Assembly (NCBI GenBank): GCA_903823115.1
Contig: CAIJRN010000049.1
Location: 1-64,000 of the forward strand
Direction: 5' to 3'
Length of the DNA: 64,000 bases
Origin: an uncultured cyanobacterium
Lineage (GTDB): Bacteria; Cyanobacteriota; Cyanobacteriia; PCC-6307; Cyanobiaceae
Both the position numbers and the translations under genes were made by a program. Of the stretch, positions 7,941-18,556 are shown piece by piece. Numbering within the stretch: the stretch's first letter is position 1; every line of letters begins with the position of its first letter. The notes under the pieces were generated by a model that had not been told where the DNA came from, ran no database searches, and saw only the letters and a list, made by a program, of their open reading frames with translations.

Positions 7941-8591
7941 TCAGCGCAAGCGCAGCAGGCAGAGCTCTTCAAAGGCCGGACGCAGCAGGAAGGGGTACTC
8001 CCCCACCCAGAGCTTCAGCTGGGGCAACCAGGCATCGGTGAGGGCGCCAATGCGCGAAAAATCCTTGCGCTCACTGAGCACCAGGGTGCGAATCACCATG
8101 CCGCGGCGGATCTTCTCGTGCTTTTTCTTGTCCAGGGGGAAGCGCACCTGGCCCAGGTAGCCGTCCTCATCCTCGAGCTCCAGGCACAGCCAGGTGCGGT
8201 GGTTCTCCACCAACTCCAGCCGGCCATCGTTGTTGGCCTGTTCGCGGCGATCCTCCACCACATCCCGGGTGAACAGATCCGCCACCGTGCCCTCGAAGAT
8301 CGCCGCCGTCGGATAGCGGCGCAGGGCCGCATTCTTGCGGCCCGCCTCCAGAATCGGCCCCCAGAGGATGTACAGCAGAAACACCACCCCCACCACCAGC
8401 ATCACCGGGGCGAACTGGCTGTTCATCGACAGCGCCTGGCTCACCAGCAGGGTGAGAACCCCGCCGATCACCGAGATCAGCACCCGCTGCAGCAATTTGC
8501 GCGGCTCACCGCTGCAGGCATTGAACTGGGGCCCGGTGGCCACCGCCGGAATCAGGCGGCTGAACTCGTGGGGTTTGACCGGAATCAGCAT
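7941..8591 (-). CDS. Conserved cyanobacterial membrane protein of unknown function
   Basis: About 216 residues from MLIPVKPHEFSRLIPAVATG. Two hydrophobic helices lie near residues 35-80 (VLISVIGGVLTLLVSQAL and VMLVVGVVFLLYILWGPIL). A soluble C-terminal domain follows with conserved stretches FEGTVADLF, GYLGQVRFPLDKKKHEKI and GMVIRTLVLSERKDF. Homologues in cyanobacteria are often mislabelled as phosphate ABC transporter permease. Nothing in the sequence supports transport. It follows dapB by 31 bp on the same strand and could share its transcript. Confidence 0.65.
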   Translation of the reverse strand: MLIPVKPHEFSRLIPAVATGPQFNACSGEPRKLLQRVLISVIGGVLTLLVSQALSMNSQFAPVMLVVGVVFLLYILWGPILEAGRKNAALRRYPTAAIFEGTVADLFTRDVVEDRREQANNDGRLELVENHRTWLCLELEDEDGYLGQVRFPLDKKKHEKIRRGMVIRTLVLSERKDFSRIGALTDAWLPQLKLWVGEYPFLLRPAFEELCLLRLR

Positions 8592-8622
8592 CGCTTCAGG
8601 ATGGCGCCTGGCAGGCCCCTCA

Positions 8623-9501
8623 TCACAGCAGGCGCTCCAGGCCGTAAACCAACCCCTGGAGCGTCCGCACCCGGCGCACCGTGAGTAGCACCCCGGGCAT
8701 GTAGGCGCTGCGCTCGATCGTGTCGTGGCGCAGGGTGTAGGTCTCGCCGGCGGCACCGAACATCACCTCCTGGTGGGCCACCAGCCCCGGCAGGCGGATC
8801 GAATGCAGCCTCAGGCCGCTCTGGCGCTGGCCCCCCCGGCAGCCGGGGAGAGTTTCATGCTCCTCCACCTGCAGGGGGTTGAAGCTCTTGCCCAGCTCTT
8901 CGATCAGCTCGGCCGTCTTGATGCAGGTGCCGCTGGGGGCATCGGCCTTGCGGTTGTGGTGCAGTTCGGTGAGTTCAGCGAAGTCGTAGAAGCGGGCGGC
9001 GGCAGCGGCGGCCTGCTGCAGCAACACCATGCCGACACTGAAGTTGGGAATCACCGCTCCCCCCATCGAGGCCTTGGCGGCAAAGCCCGCCAGATCCTGC
9101 AGTTGTTCGGGGTTCAGGCCCGTGGTGCCGATCACCGGATGCACGCCGTAGGCAATCGCCGAGCGGGTGTGCTCGAACACCACCGAGGGATGGGTGAAAT
9201 CCACCAGCACCGCGCCGCAGCCGGGGCCGGCGTTGCGCACCGCCTGGCTGGCCTGGCAGAGGCTGCCCTCAAAATCGGCCGTGATCGCCACCTCCAGTTC
9301 GCCGAGGCCCAGCTCCAGGCCGACATCACAACCCTCCTTGCCGGCCGTGGTGTCGATCGCCCCCACCAGCGTGGTGTCGGCAGCGGCGAGCACCGCCTTG
9401 ACCACTTCGGCGCCCATGCGCCCCAGGGCCCCGGCCACCACCACCGGGATCGGCAGTTGCTCAGGGGCGGAACGGAAGGGGGTTACGGATGAGCTGGTCA
9501 T
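8623..9501 (-). CDS. dapB: 4-hydroxy-tetrahydrodipicolinate reductase
   Basis: A 292-residue protein from [15 protein letters not shown]. The N-terminal Rossmann motif is [18 protein letters not shown]. The catalytic block [14 protein letters not shown] contains the active-site histidine pair and the lysine that bind tetrahydrodipicolinate. The C-terminal [17 protein letters not shown] is also characteristic. The enzyme reduces hydroxy-tetrahydrodipicolinate with NAD(P)H in the diaminopimelate/lysine pathway, feeding peptidoglycan synthesis. Family members usually have about 270 residues, and the extra length is N-terminal. It is transcribed away from chlH. Confidence 0.95.
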   Translation of the reverse strand: MTSSSVTPFRSAPEQLPIPVVVAGALGRMGAEVVKAVLAAADTTLVGAIDTTAGKEGCDVGLELGLGELEVAITADFEGSLCQASQAVRNAGPGCGAVLVDFTHPSVVFEHTRSAIAYGVHPVIGTTGLNPEQLQDLAGFAAKASMGGAVIPNFSVGMVLLQQAAAAAARFYDFAELTELHHNRKADAPSGTCIKTAELIEELGKSFNPLQVEEHETLPGCRGGQRQSGLRLHSIRLPGLVAHQEVMFGAAGETYTLRHDTIERSAYMPGVLLTVRRVRTLQGLVYGLERLL

Positions 9502-9533
9502 GGATCGGGGCGCGGACCTGGGCTGGGCCGAGC

Positions 9534-9743
9534 CTATGAGCCTCCGGTGGCCGGGGTGAGGCCGGCCAGCAGGCCTTCCCAGGTCGGCAGGACGGGCCGC
9601 GGCTCCAGCTCCCGGCGGCACTGCTGGTCCACGGAGATGCCGAGGCGGTCGTCGAGCGTGCGGCGGCGGCTCGGTGGGGTGCTCATTCCCTGCTGGTAGC
9701 CGCCCACAGCCCCGATGGCCAGGGTCTGACCTGTAACAGCCAT
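9534..9743 (-). CDS. Hypothetical small protein upstream of dapB
   Basis: A 69-residue frame, or about 50 from the internal start [13 protein letters not shown]. It has a basic N-terminal region, then [18 protein letters not shown] and a short hydrophobic tail. No family is recognised. It precedes dapB on the same strand by 32 bp and is divergent from chlH with 65 bp between starts. It could be a real small gene or part of the intergenic region. Confidence 0.4.
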   Translation of the reverse strand: MAVTGQTLAIGAVGGYQQGMSTPPSRRRTLDDRLGISVDQQCRRELEPRPVLPTWEGLLAGLTPATGGS

Positions 9744-9808
9744 GGCGGCGGTTCTCGCGTCAGAACCCCGAACTCCGTAGGCTCCTTCACATTGCTCAAT
9801 CCGAACAC

Positions 9809-12800
9809 ATGTTCACGCAGGTCCGTTCCGCCAGCCGTCGGGTCAGCCCAGGCCCCAGCGAGCGCAAGGACCGGGCCGTGATGAAAGCCGTCTACGTGGT
9901 GCTCGAACCCCAGTACCAGAACGCCCTCACCACGGCGGCCACCAGCCTCAACGACCAGAACGGCCCCCTGGCGGTGGAACTGAGCGGCTACCTGATCGAG
10001 GAGCTGCGCGATCCGCAGAACTACGCCGATTTCTGCGCCGACGTGGCGGCGGCCGATGTGTTCATCGCCTCGCTGATCTTCATTGAGGACCTGGCCCAGA
10101 AGGTGGTGGAGGCCGTGGCGCCCCATCGCGATCGGCTCAAGGCGGCCGTGGTGTTCCCCTCGATGCCCGAGGTGATGCGGCTCAACAAGCTGGGCACCTT
10201 CTCGATGGCCCAGCTCGGACAGAGCAAGAGTGCCATCGCCCAATTCATGAAGAAGCGCAAGGAGAAGAGCGGCTCGGCGGGCTTCCAGGACGCCATGCTC
10301 AAGCTGCTCAACACCCTGCCGACGGTGCTCAAGTACCTGCCGGTGGAGAAGGCGCAGGATGCCCGCTCCTTCATGCTCAGCTTCCAGTACTGGCTGGGGG
10401 GCACGCCGGACAACCTGCGCAACTTCCTGTTGATGCTGGCCGACAAATATGTGTTCCCCCGGAGCGGCTCAGATCGTGCGGCGGTCACCGTTGCTGACCC
10501 TGTGGTCTTCCCGGACCTGGGCCTGTGGCACCCCATGGCGCCGGCGATGTTCGAGGACCTCAAGGAATACCTGAACTGGACGGCCAGCCGCACAGATCTC
10601 TCAGAGAAGGCCCGTCAGGGCCCGGTGATCGGCCTGGTGTTGCAGCGCAGCCACATCGTCACGGGTGATGAGGCCCACTATGTGGCGATCATCCAGGAGC
10701 TGGAATATCGCGGTGCCACCGTGATTCCCGTGTTCTGCGGCGGCCTCGACTTCAGCAAGCCCGTCAACGCCTTCTTCTACGACCCGCTCAATCCGGAGCA
10801 GCAACTGGTGGACGGGGTCGTGAGCCTCACCGGTTTTGCCCTGGTGGGCGGGCCGGCCCGTCAGGACCACCCCAAGGCGATCGAGGCCCTCAAGCGGCTC
10901 AATCGCCCCTACATGGTGGCCTTGCCCCTGGTGTTCCAGACCACCCAGGAATGGGAGGAGAGCGATCTGGGCTTGCACCCGGTACAGGTGGCCCTGCAGA
11001 TCGCGATCCCGGAACTCGATGGCGCCATCGAGCCGATCGTGCTTTCAGGCCGCGACGATGCCACCGGCAAGGCCCACACCCTGCAGGACCGGGTGGAGGC
11101 GATCGCCGAGCGTTCGATCCGCTGGGCCTCGCTGCGGATCAAGCCGCGGGCCGAGAAGAAATTGGCGATCACCGTGTTCAGTTTCCCCCCCGACAAGGGC
11201 AATGTCGGCACGGCGGCCTACCTGGATGTGTTCGGCTCGATCTATCGCGTGCTGGAGGAGATGAAGGCCAAGGGCTACAACGTGGCCGACATGCCCCGCG
11301 ACTCCAAGGCGCTGATGGAGGCCGTGCTCAGCGACCCCGAGGCCCTCGCCGGCGCGCCGGAACTGGCGATCGCCCACCGCATGAGCGTCGAGGAGTACGA
11401 GCGGCTGACCCCCTACTCCGAGCGCCTGGAGGAGAACTGGGGCAAGCCCCCCGGCAACCTCAACTCCGATGGCACCAATCTGCTGATCTACGGCCGACAC
11501 TTCGGCAATGTCTTCGTGGGGGTGCAGCCCACCTTCGGCTACGAGGGAGATCCGATGCGGCTGCTCTATTCGCGCAGCGCCAGCCCCCACCACGGTTTTG
11601 CCGCCTATTACACCTACCTTGAGAAGGTGTGGGGCGCCGATGCGGTGCTGCACTTCGGCACCCATGGCTCGCTGGAGTTCATGCCGGGCAAGCAGATGGG
11701 CATGAGCGAAGCCTGCTATCCGGATTCCCTGATCGGGGCCCTTCCGAATCTCTATTACTACGCCGCCAATAACCCGTCGGAGGCCACCATCGCCAAGCGG
11801 CGGGGCTATGCCTCCACGATCAGCTATCTCACGCCGCCGGCCGAAAATGCCGGCCTCTACAAGGGGCTCAAGGAGCTGGGCGAACTGGTGGGCAGTTACC
11901 AGCAGCTGCGCGAAAGCTCCCGAGGCGTGCAGATTGTCAATGCGATCGTCGAGACGGCGCGCCAGTGCAACCTCGACAAGGATGTGACCCTGCCGGAGGT
12001 TGATGGTTCCGAGCTGGATCTCGAGGGCCGTGATGGCGTGGTGGGGGCGGTGTATCGCCAATTGATGGAGATTGAGAGCCGGCTGCTGCCCTGCGGTCTG
12101 CACACCATCGGCAAACCTCCCACCGCCGAGGAGGCGATCGCCACCCTGGTGAGCATCGGGGCCCTGGAGCGGGAGGAGGAGGGCCTGCGCGCTCTGCCCG
12201 GTCTGCTGGCCGAAAGCCGCGGGCGCACGATTGATGAGGTGTACAAGGCCAACGATGCCGGTGTGCTGGCCGATGTGGAACTGAACCAGCTGATCACCGA
12301 AACCTGCCGCGCGGCGGTGGGCGCCATGGTGGGCGAAGTCACCGGCAGCGATGGCCGCGTCAGCCTGCGCCGCAATTTCGGCTGGTTTTTTGACATGCTG
12401 GAGCGCTTCGGCTTCAAGTTGCCGTCCCCCTGGCTGTCGGCCTGCCGCAGCGCCGGTTTCGCCGAGGTGGACCAGCTGGAACTGGACAAGACCTTCGCCT
12501 ATCTGCGCTTCTGCCTGGAGCAGATCTGCGCCGACATGGAAATGGAGAGCCTGCTGCGGGCCCTCGATGGCGAATATGTGTTGCCCGGCCCCGGCGGCGA
12601 TCCGATCCGCAACCCCGGCGTGCTGCCCAGCGGCAAGAACATCCATGCCCTCGATCCCCAGTCAATCCCCACCCGGGCCGCCATCGCCGCCGCCAAGGTG
12701 GTGGTCGATCGCCTGATCGAGCGCCAGAAGGCTGAGCAGGGCACCTGGCCGGAAACGATCGCCTGCGTGCTCTGGGGCACCGACAACATCAAGACCTACG

Positions 12801-13822
12801 GCGAATCCCTGGCCCAGATTCTCTGGTTCATCGGTGTACGCCCGGTGGCCGATTCCCTGGGAAGGGTCAACAAGCTGGAACTGATCTCCCTGGAAGAGCT
12901 GGGCCGGCCCCGCATCGATGTGGTGGTGAACTGCAGCGGTGTCTTCCGCGATCTGTTCATCAACCAGATGGGCTTGATCGATCAGGGGGTGAAGATGGCA
13001 GCCGAGGCTGAAGAGCCCTTGGAACTGAACTTCGTGCGCAAGCACAGCCAGGAGCAGGCCAAAGAGCAGGGTATCTCCCTGCGCGATGCCGCCACCCGCG
13101 TGTTCTCGAATGCCAGCGGCAGCTATTCATCCAATGTGAACCTGGCGGTGGAGAACAGCACATGGGAAGAGGAAGGGGAACTGCAGGAGATGTATCTCTC
13201 GCGCAAAACCTTTGCCTTCAATGCTGACAATCCTGGCGAAATGAACCAGAAGCGTGCGGTGTTTGAATCGGCGATGAAAACAGCCGATGTCACCTTCCAG
13301 AACCTCGATTCTGCCGAGATCTCACTCACTGATGTCAGCCACTATTTCGATTCTGATCCCACCAAGCTGATCGCCGGCCTGCGCGACGACGGCAAGGCAC
13401 CGACCAGCTACATCGCTGACACCACCACCGCCAATGCTCAGGTGCGTTCCCTGAGTGAAACAATTCGCCTCGATTCCCGCACCAAGCTGCTCAATCCCAA
13501 GTGGTACGAGGGCATGCTGGATTCGGGCTACGAAGGTGTGCGTGAAGTGGCCAAACGGCTGAACTTCACCCTGGGCTGGAGCGCCACCAGCGGCGCCGTT
13601 GACAACTTCGTCTATGAAGAAGCCAACGAGACCTTCATCAATGATGCCGAGATGCGCAAGCGGCTGATGGACCTCAACCCCCACAGCTTCCGCCGCATTG
13701 TCGGCACGCTGCTTGAAGTGAATGGCCGCGGCTACTGGGAAACCAGCGACGAGAACATCGCCCAGCTGCAGGAGATCTACCAGGAGATCGAAGATCGCAT
13801 TGAGGGGGTGAGCCAGGTCTGA
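9809..13822 (+). CDS. chlH: Magnesium chelatase subunit H
   Basis: A 1337-residue protein, the normal size for ChlH. It is the porphyrin-binding catalytic subunit that inserts Mg2+ into protoporphyrin IX together with ChlI and ChlD, the first committed step of chlorophyll synthesis. Recognisable blocks are the N-terminal [12 protein letters not shown], the CobN/Mg-chelatase core [19 protein letters not shown] near residue 617, and the conserved C-terminal stretch [13 protein letters not shown]. The start at 9809 begins [13 protein letters not shown] start at 9882 ([10 protein letters not shown]) is possible, but the longer form matches the typical N-terminus. ChlD and ChlI are not in the window. 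Confidence 0.97.
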   Translation: MFTQVRSASRRVSPGPSERKDRAVMKAVYVVLEPQYQNALTTAATSLNDQNGPLAVELSGYLIEELRDPQNYADFCADVAAADVFIASLIFIEDLAQKVVEAVAPHRDRLKAAVVFPSMPEVMRLNKLGTFSMAQLGQSKSAIAQFMKKRKEKSGSAGFQDAMLKLLNTLPTVLKYLPVEKAQDARSFMLSFQYWLGGTPDNLRNFLLMLADKYVFPRSGSDRAAVTVADPVVFPDLGLWHPMAPAMFEDLKEYLNWTASRTDLSEKARQGPVIGLVLQRSHIVTGDEAHYVAIIQELEYRGATVIPVFCGGLDFSKPVNAFFYDPLNPEQQLVDGVVSLTGFALVGGPARQDHPKAIEALKRLNRPYMVALPLVFQTTQEWEESDLGLHPVQVALQIAIPELDGAIEPIVLSGRDDATGKAHTLQDRVEAIAERSIRWASLRIKPRAEKKLAITVFSFPPDKGNVGTAAYLDVFGSIYRVLEEMKAKGYNVADMPRDSKALMEAVLSDPEALAGAPELAIAHRMSVEEYERLTPYSERLEENWGKPPGNLNSDGTNLLIYGRHFGNVFVGVQPTFGYEGDPMRLLYSRSASPHHGFAAYYTYLEKVWGADAVLHFGTHGSLEFMPGKQMGMSEACYPDSLIGALPNLYYYAANNPSEATIAKRRGYASTISYLTPPAENAGLYKGLKELGELVGSYQQLRESSRGVQIVNAIVETARQCNLDKDVTLPEVDGSELDLEGRDGVVGAVYRQLMEIESRLLPCGLHTIGKPPTAEEAIATLVSIGALEREEEGLRALPGLLAESRGRTIDEVYKANDAGVLADVELNQLITETCRAAVGAMVGEVTGSDGRVSLRRNFGWFFDMLERFGFKLPSPWLSACRSAGFAEVDQLELDKTFAYLRFCLEQICADMEMESLLRALDGEYVLPGPGGDPIRNPGVLPSGKNIHALDPQSIPTRAAIAAAKVVVDRLIERQKAEQGTWPETIACVLWGTDNIKTYGESLAQILWFIGVRPVADSLGRVNKLELISLEELGRPRIDVVVNCSGVFRDLFINQMGLIDQGVKMAAEAEEPLELNFVRKHSQEQAKEQGISLRDAATRVFSNASGSYSSNVNLAVENSTWEEEGELQEMYLSRKTFAFNADNPGEMNQKRAVFESAMKTADVTFQNLDSAEISLTDVSHYFDSDPTKLIAGLRDDGKAPTSYIADTTTANAQVRSLSETIRLDSRTKLLNPKWYEGMLDSGYEGVREVAKRLNFTLGWSATSGAVDNFVYEEANETFINDAEMRKRLMDLNPHSFRRIVGTLLEVNGRGYWETSDENIAQLQEIYQEIEDRIEGVSQV

Positions 13823-14014
13823 GACTCTTGGCTCACTGGCCCACAATTCGCCATCGTTGAATGTTGGAAGTCTGAACCGACTTGGTTCGGGCATGCTCAG
13901 GGCTAAAGACACAGTCATGGCCCTGGCATCAGCCCCTCCCGTCTTTACTGCCCGGGATGACTGCCCGGGATGGCGGCAACGGGCCCGTTGAGGGGCCCGG
14001 ATGTCCCCAGATCG

Positions 14015-14758
14015 CTATCTGTTGCCGGCATTGAGGTTGGTCACCATGCCTTGGCCATTGGTGTCGCAGGTGCCGATTGGATCTTTGCCCTTGGCATGGC
14101 GGGCCGTGAAGTTGTAGGACAGACCACGTTTGTTAACGTCGGCGAGCGTGATCTGCCCAGCGTCGATGCTCTGTTTCAAGGTGGCACCGAGGGTTACATC
14201 GACATCCGCCATGGTCATTCTGGAGCTGCCGTACTTCTCGATGATGGCGTTCTTGCAGTTGCGGCCCCAGGCTTCGATGCGGGCATTGATCTTGGCATCC
14301 TCGTTGGCAGCAGGAACCGCCGTGCCAGCAGAGGAGGAGGAGTAAGAGGAGGAGGAGGAGTTTCCAGCCCCGGAGTCTGTCTTCACCATCAGGCGGCGGG
14401 TGCGCTGACCGTCATTCCAGGTGAACACGCCGCGGGGCCCCTTGTCCTCGTACAGCACGTTGCTGCTGTTTCCATTGCCGCTGCTCAGGCGCAGCGATTG
14501 GTTGTTCGCCCCGAGGAATCGGTACGTATCCCCGTTCTCCAGCTTCACCACGAAGCCGGTGGAGCCGAAGTCACTCTTCTGCTTGACACTGCAGTCGCCA
14601 TCGAAGACGACCGCGCCATTATCTGTGAGGCGGCACTGGGCGTCAGCACGAGCAACGGTGTTAGCAGTAGCAGGTGCAATCGGAGCGAAAATGACAACCG
14701 TCATGGCCATGATCGGCGCGACAGCGATGGAATTCAAACGGTTCAGAATGATGGCCAT
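14015..14758 (-). CDS. Secreted or periplasmic hypothetical protein with serine-rich linker
   Basis: A 247-residue protein starting MAIILNRLNSIAVAP. A Sec-type signal peptide ends about residue 33 (APATANT). The mature part has one small domain with four spread cysteines (including QCRLTDNGAVVFDGDC), a low-complexity linker (SSSSSYSSSSAG) and a helical C-terminal domain with WGRNCKNAIIEKYG. The layout suggests two extracytoplasmic domains joined by a flexible linker. No function is recognised. It is convergent with chlH across about 190 bp. Confidence 0.7.
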   Translation of the reverse strand: MAIILNRLNSIAVAPIMAMTVVIFAPIAPATANTVARADAQCRLTDNGAVVFDGDCSVKQKSDFGSTGFVVKLENGDTYRFLGANNQSLRLSSGNGNSSNVLYEDKGPRGVFTWNDGQRTRRLMVKTDSGAGNSSSSSYSSSSAGTAVPAANEDAKINARIEAWGRNCKNAIIEKYGSSRMTMADVDVTLGATLKQSIDAGQITLADVNKRGLSYNFTARHAKGKDPIGTCDTNGQGMVTNLNAGNR

Positions 14759-14910
14759 AGGAGTTCGAGACGGCTGGAAGTGTTGTGCGCCGTTTACCAA
14801 TTAAGTTTACGGCAAACCTTGTCCTGCGTTACCCGATCCCACCTGCTTCGATGCTGCATCATCCCAGCACTGGATCATGGCGCTGGTCCCAGCCAGGTGG
14901 GTAGCGCGCC

Positions 14911-14975
14911 GGGGGCGAGGTTCGTGGAGCACGGCGCCGATGAAGCGCTTGCGTCAGGGGCCTACCAGCAGCTCG
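14911..14975 (-). pseudogene. Remnant of a second folP copy
   Basis: On the minus strand this reads LLVGP, a stop codon, then RKRFIGAVL followed by EPRP. It aligns with [20 protein letters not shown] of the intact folP at 16782-16846, and a 25-nt stretch is identical. The serine codon has become TGA and similarity fades on both sides. It is a short decayed duplicate of the dihydropteroate synthase gene 1.8 kb away, in an otherwise gene-free gap (14759-15226). Confidence 0.7.
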
Positions 14976-15226
14976 GAGCGCATGTTGGAAACGGCGCGGT
15001 AGCGTCAGCGGATCGCCTGAAGCGCCGGCAGGACCAGCGAAAAGGGCGCTAGAGCTCCAAAGGTTCGTGGCACGGGAGGCACCTGGGCCAGGAAGTGGGT
15101 GGACCGAGCTCGGCTGGAGCCGACAGGAGGCCTTGATCGTCAGGCTTGACAATCAATAAGGATTTGCGACGCAAGCTGAAAGGTGAGTGGCCATGGGCTA
15201 TAAAGATCTACGGACGCGATTCAGCC

Positions 15227-15427
15227 ATGTCAAAAGAATCACTGGAAGCACTGCTTGCCAAGCTCAAAGACGATGAAGGGCTGCAACAGAGCCTCAAAGG
15301 TGCCACCAATCTTGACGAAGCTGCCGGCATTGCCCAGGCGGCTGGTTTTGATGTCTCAAAATACGATTTTCTCGGGCACAAACGTCTCATCGGCCCCCAT
15401 TTGCTCTGGGAGTGGGACTGGATTTAA
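15227..15427 (+). CDS. Nif11-domain small protein
   Basis: A 66-residue protein from MSKESLEALLAKLKDDEG. The whole N-terminal two thirds is a Nif11 domain (the helical SLEALLAKLKDDEGLQQSL then ATNLDEAAGIAQAAGFDVS). Nif11 sequences serve as leader peptides for lanthipeptide and other RiPP precursors in cyanobacteria. This protein lacks the usual GG/GA cleavage motif and a cysteine-bearing core; it ends in an aromatic tail, LLWEWDWI. No modifying enzyme gene is nearby, so it is more likely a stand-alone Nif11 protein of unknown role than a precursor. Confidence 0.75.
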   Translation: MSKESLEALLAKLKDDEGLQQSLKGATNLDEAAGIAQAAGFDVSKYDFLGHKRLIGPHLLWEWDWI

Positions 15428-15538
15428 GCGGTTTGGCGGCAAGCAGGTGCATGATGCCTGTCTCGCCGACACCAAAGACAAGCGTTGCAGAGGCAATAAG
15501 TCCGTGGACCATGAACGAGCTGAGCAGTTTCCTCAAGC

Positions 15539-16591
15539 ATGCTGATTCTGCGCCAGCTCCTTGACGAAGGCATCCTGATCAGTCTCGGTCGCGTTCAGAC
15601 CCTGTTTCCTGGCGTGGCCTTGTGTGTCGCGATTGGCGTGCTCTCCTGGCTGATCGATCAGGCCGAAGTGGCGAGCTTCAGTTATGCCGCCATTGAAGCC
15701 ATCGTTCTCGCCATGCTCATCGGCATGGCGATGAGGACCGTGTGGACCCCGTCGAGGGCGTTCCGGCCAGGGATTGTCTTCACGGCCCAGTTTGTGCTTG
15801 AGGTCGCCATCGTGCTGCTCGGCGCCTCGCTGGATCTTCGCAGCCTGGAATCACTCGGCTTTGCCCTGCTCGCGGCCGTGTTCATGACCACCGCCATGAC
15901 GCTTGGACTGGGAGTCGCATGCGGGAGGTTCTTCGGGCTCAGCGGCAACCTGGCGATCCTGATCGCGGTCGGCAACGCCATCTGCGGCAACTCCGCCATT
16001 GCAGCCGTCGCCCCGGTCATCCGCGCCAAAAGGGAGGAGCTCGCCAGCGCCATCTCGCTGACTGCGGTTCTGGGGGTGCTCGTGGTGCTCACCCTGCCAC
16101 GATTGAAAGAGCCATTCGGGCTCAATGATCACCAGTACGGCATCCTCGCCGGGATGGTCGTTTACGCCGTGCCGCAGGTCCTCGCTGCCACCATCCCCGT
16201 CTCCGACGCCTCCGGCCAGATCGGCGCCCTGGTCAAACTGATCCGCGTGGCTTTGCTTGGTCCCGTCGTCGCGCTGTTTGCCTACAGGCATCGCGGCGGT
16301 TCCACGGGCCAGGCGGTCGGCTTTTCGCTGACGCGCTATCTGCCGTGGTTCGTGCTCGGCTTCTTCCTCACCTCGCTCCTTCGCACCGCCGGCGTGGTTC
16401 CCGTTGAGCTGGGCAGCTCCGCCAAGGACATCAGTCGCTGGCTCACCATCGCCTCCATGGCAGCACTGGGGCTGGGTGTGGATGTGCGGGCGGTGCGCAA
16501 GTCGGGGCCAAGAGTGGCGCTGGTGGTCTGCGGGCTTCTGGTGATGCTCGTCAGCCTGGCCATCACCTTGATCCACCTGTTCCAGCTGTAA
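15539..16591 (+). CDS. YeiH/UPF0324-family membrane protein (putative sulfate exporter)
   Basis: A 350-residue integral membrane protein with about 9-10 helices. Family-specific blocks are FRPGIVFTAQFVLEVAIVLL, GNAICGNSAIAAVAPVIRAK and the C-terminal MAALGLGVDVRAVRKSGPR. The UPF0324 (Cons_hypoth698) family is annotated as putative sulfate or sulfonate exporters, but direct evidence of substrate is limited. The ATG at 15539 follows a short spacer after the Nif11 gene. It converges on folP with 53 bp between stops. Confidence 0.85.
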   Translation: MLILRQLLDEGILISLGRVQTLFPGVALCVAIGVLSWLIDQAEVASFSYAAIEAIVLAMLIGMAMRTVWTPSRAFRPGIVFTAQFVLEVAIVLLGASLDLRSLESLGFALLAAVFMTTAMTLGLGVACGRFFGLSGNLAILIAVGNAICGNSAIAAVAPVIRAKREELASAISLTAVLGVLVVLTLPRLKEPFGLNDHQYGILAGMVVYAVPQVLAATIPVSDASGQIGALVKLIRVALLGPVVALFAYRHRGGSTGQAVGFSLTRYLPWFVLGFFLTSLLRTAGVVPVELGSSAKDISRWLTIASMAALGLGVDVRAVRKSGPRVALVVCGLLVMLVSLAITLIHLFQL

Positions 16592-16644
16592 GGGGACGGC
16601 AGCATCGGCCGTGAATTCCATCCCGGAACGCTGGTTGGTGGCGA

Positions 16645-17568
16645 TCAGGGCGAGGTGGGCCGCAGAGCTGCCGCCATGCGCACCACCTGGCAGATCGGGG
16701 CCACATCGTGCACCCGCACCACCCGGGCTCCGGCGGCCACCGCCACGGCGCAGACCGCCGCCGTGCCCCAGAGGCGGGCGCGGGGGCGGGCTTCCCCCAG
16801 CACGGCGCCGATGAAGCGCTTGCGCGAAGGCCCCACCAGCAGCGGGTAGCCCTCGGCGCGCAGTTCAGCCAAGCCGCGCAGCAGCTCCAGGTTCTGTTCG
16901 GTGGTCTTGGCGAAGCCGAGGCCAGGATCCCAGACGATCTGCTCCGTCCGCACCCCCGCCGCCAGCGCCTGCTGCGTGGCAGCCAGCAGCTCGGCGCGCA
17001 CCTCGGCCACCACGTCGCCGTACACCGCCAGCTCATCCATCGTCTGGCTGGTGCCGCGGCTGTGCATCAGCACGTAGGGGCAGCCGGCGCGGGCGATCAG
17101 CGGCAACATCAGCGGATCTCGCAGGCTGGTGTCGCCCTCCCGGTTGGCGCCACGCACGTCGTTGATCCAGTCGGCCCCCGCCGCCAGTGCGGCTTCGGCC
17201 ACGGAGGCATGAAAGGTGTCGATCGAAATCAACAGGCCGGGATGGGCGGCGCGCAGCTCCTGCAGCGCGGCAAGAAGCGGCAGCAGCCGCTGCAGTTCCA
17301 CCGCCGCACCGACGCTCTCGGCCCCGGGCCGGGTGCTCTGGCCGCCGAGATCGAGCAGATCGGCCCCCTGGGCCAGCATCCGCGCCGCCGCCTTCAGGGC
17401 CGCCGGCACGCTGTTCAGCCGGCCGCCATCGCTGAAGGAATCGGGGGTGAGATTGAGCACCCCCATCACCAGGGTGCGGGCGCCCCAGGCGATCTGGCGC
17501 GGAGCCGGGGTGTCTGAGAAGGTCAAGCCGGCCGCCTCAGGTCCTGACGGGCACCTGGTAGTTGGCAA
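16645..17568 (-). CDS. folP: Dihydropteroate synthase
   Basis: Up to 307 residues from ATG at 17568, which overlaps the end of tpiA by 32 bp. A TTG at 17526 would give a shorter form without overlap. It contains the pterin-binding signature [16 protein letters not shown], the [12 protein letters not shown] loop, WINDVRG, and the C-terminal [13 protein letters not shown] and VVRVHDV motifs. The enzyme joins p-aminobenzoate to dihydropterin pyrophosphate in folate synthesis and is the sulfonamide target. The very tight arrangement downstream of tpiA suggests a shared transcript. Confidence 0.95.
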   Translation of the reverse strand: MPTTRCPSGPEAAGLTFSDTPAPRQIAWGARTLVMGVLNLTPDSFSDGGRLNSVPAALKAAARMLAQGADLLDLGGQSTRPGAESVGAAVELQRLLPLLAALQELRAAHPGLLISIDTFHASVAEAALAAGADWINDVRGANREGDTSLRDPLMLPLIARAGCPYVLMHSRGTSQTMDELAVYGDVVAEVRAELLAATQQALAAGVRTEQIVWDPGLGFAKTTEQNLELLRGLAELRAEGYPLLVGPSRKRFIGAVLGEARPRARLWGTAAVCAVAVAAGARVVRVHDVAPICQVVRMAAALRPTSP

Positions 17569-18277
17569 TCCGGGCGAAGCTGATCGGATCGAGGGAGGCC
17601 CCGCCCACCAGCACGCCGTCGATCTCCGACTGGGCCATCAGGTCATCGATCGTGGCCGGATTGACCGAGCCTCCGTACTGCACGGTGACGTCGGCATTGC
17701 CAACCCAGCCGCGGATCAGGCCGCAGATGCGGTTGGCCTCCTCAGCGGCGCAGGTCTTGCCGGTGCCGATCGCCCAGATCGGCTCGTAGGCCACGATCAC
17801 CCGCAGGGGATCGAGACCCTCCAGGCCCTGCTCCACCTGGCGGTGGATGACCCGCTCGGTTTCGGCGGCCTCCCGTTGATCGAGGCTCTCACCCACACAC
17901 AGGATCGGCATCAGTCCGGTGCGCTGGGCGGTGCGGGCGCGCAGGTTGATCTGCTCGTCGGTTTCGCTGTAATACTTGCGCGGCTCGCTGTGGCCGACGA
18001 TCGCGTGACTGACTCCGTGTTCGATCAGCATCGGCGCGGAAATCATGCCGGTGTAGGCCCCCTGCTCTTCCCAGTGCACGTTCTGGCCGGCGATGAAGAC
18101 GCCAGCCCCCTCCAGATGCCGACAGAGGGTGGGAATCGAGGTGAACGGCGGCGCGATCACCACCTCGCGATCGGAGGGCAGATCCGCGATCAGGGGACGG
18201 AAGACGGCGGCGAAATCCCGCGTCTCAGCACAGGTCATGTGCATCTTCCAATTTCCAGCGATGACGGACTTCCGCAC
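17537..18277 (-). CDS. tpiA: Triosephosphate isomerase
   Basis: A 246-residue TIM-barrel enzyme of normal length. It has the N-terminal AGNWKMH (catalytic Lys), [11 protein letters not shown] (catalytic His) and [15 protein letters not shown] (catalytic Glu), and the phosphate-binding [10 protein letters not shown] near the C-terminus. It interconverts dihydroxyacetone phosphate and glyceraldehyde-3-phosphate in glycolysis and the Calvin cycle. The start is MRKSVIAGN at 18277. It is followed by folP with overlapping ends. Confidence 0.97.
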   Translation of the reverse strand: MRKSVIAGNWKMHMTCAETRDFAAVFRPLIADLPSDREVVIAPPFTSIPTLCRHLEGAGVFIAGQNVHWEEQGAYTGMISAPMLIEHGVSHAIVGHSEPRKYYSETDEQINLRARTAQRTGLMPILCVGESLDQREAAETERVIHRQVEQGLEGLDPLRVIVAYEPIWAIGTGKTCAAEEANRICGLIRGWVGNADVTVQYGGSVNPATIDDLMAQSEIDGVLVGGASLDPISFARIANYQVPVRT

Positions 18278-18309
18278 CAGAGGGACCTCGCTTCGACATC
18301 AGAGCCAAG

Positions 18310-18513
18310 TTAAGGCTTGGTGGCGCCACCCCCCCGGGGCATCACAATCAGCTCGTGGCCGTCGATCGCCACCGCATCGCCGGTACCCAGCTGGCGGCCA
18401 CGACGGGTCTCGATCACGCCATTGACCCGCACATCCCCCCGCTGGATGCGCTGTTTGGCCTCGCCACCACTGGCGACCAGAGCCTGCCATTTCAGGAACT
18501 GATCCAACTTCAA
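18310..18513 (-). CDS. S4-domain RNA-binding protein (YaaA/RlbA-like)
   Basis: A 67-residue protein from a TTG start at 18513, chosen because the conserved frame begins directly with KLDQFLKWQALVASGGEAK. It is a minimal S4 domain: KLDQFLKW, then GGEAKQRIQRGDVRVNGVIE, then GDAVAIDG. Such stand-alone S4 proteins bind RNA and are linked to ribosome assembly. It is transcribed divergently from the ABC transporter gene with 43 bp between starts. Confidence 0.85.
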   Translation of the reverse strand: MKLDQFLKWQALVASGGEAKQRIQRGDVRVNGVIETRRGRQLGTGDAVAIDGHELIVMPRGGGATKP

Positions 18514-18556
18514 AGCAGCATCTCCGGGCCCCACAGGAGGGGCGTAAGGTGCCCCG

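Noticed and set aside
11045..12646. A 533-codon open frame antisense to chlH
   Set aside because: Same effect of high GC at third positions; no recognisable motif and fully inside chlH.
15146..15226. Extended N-terminus for the Nif11 protein
   Set aside because: The added residues do not resemble the family and the conserved domain begins directly at the ATG at 15227.
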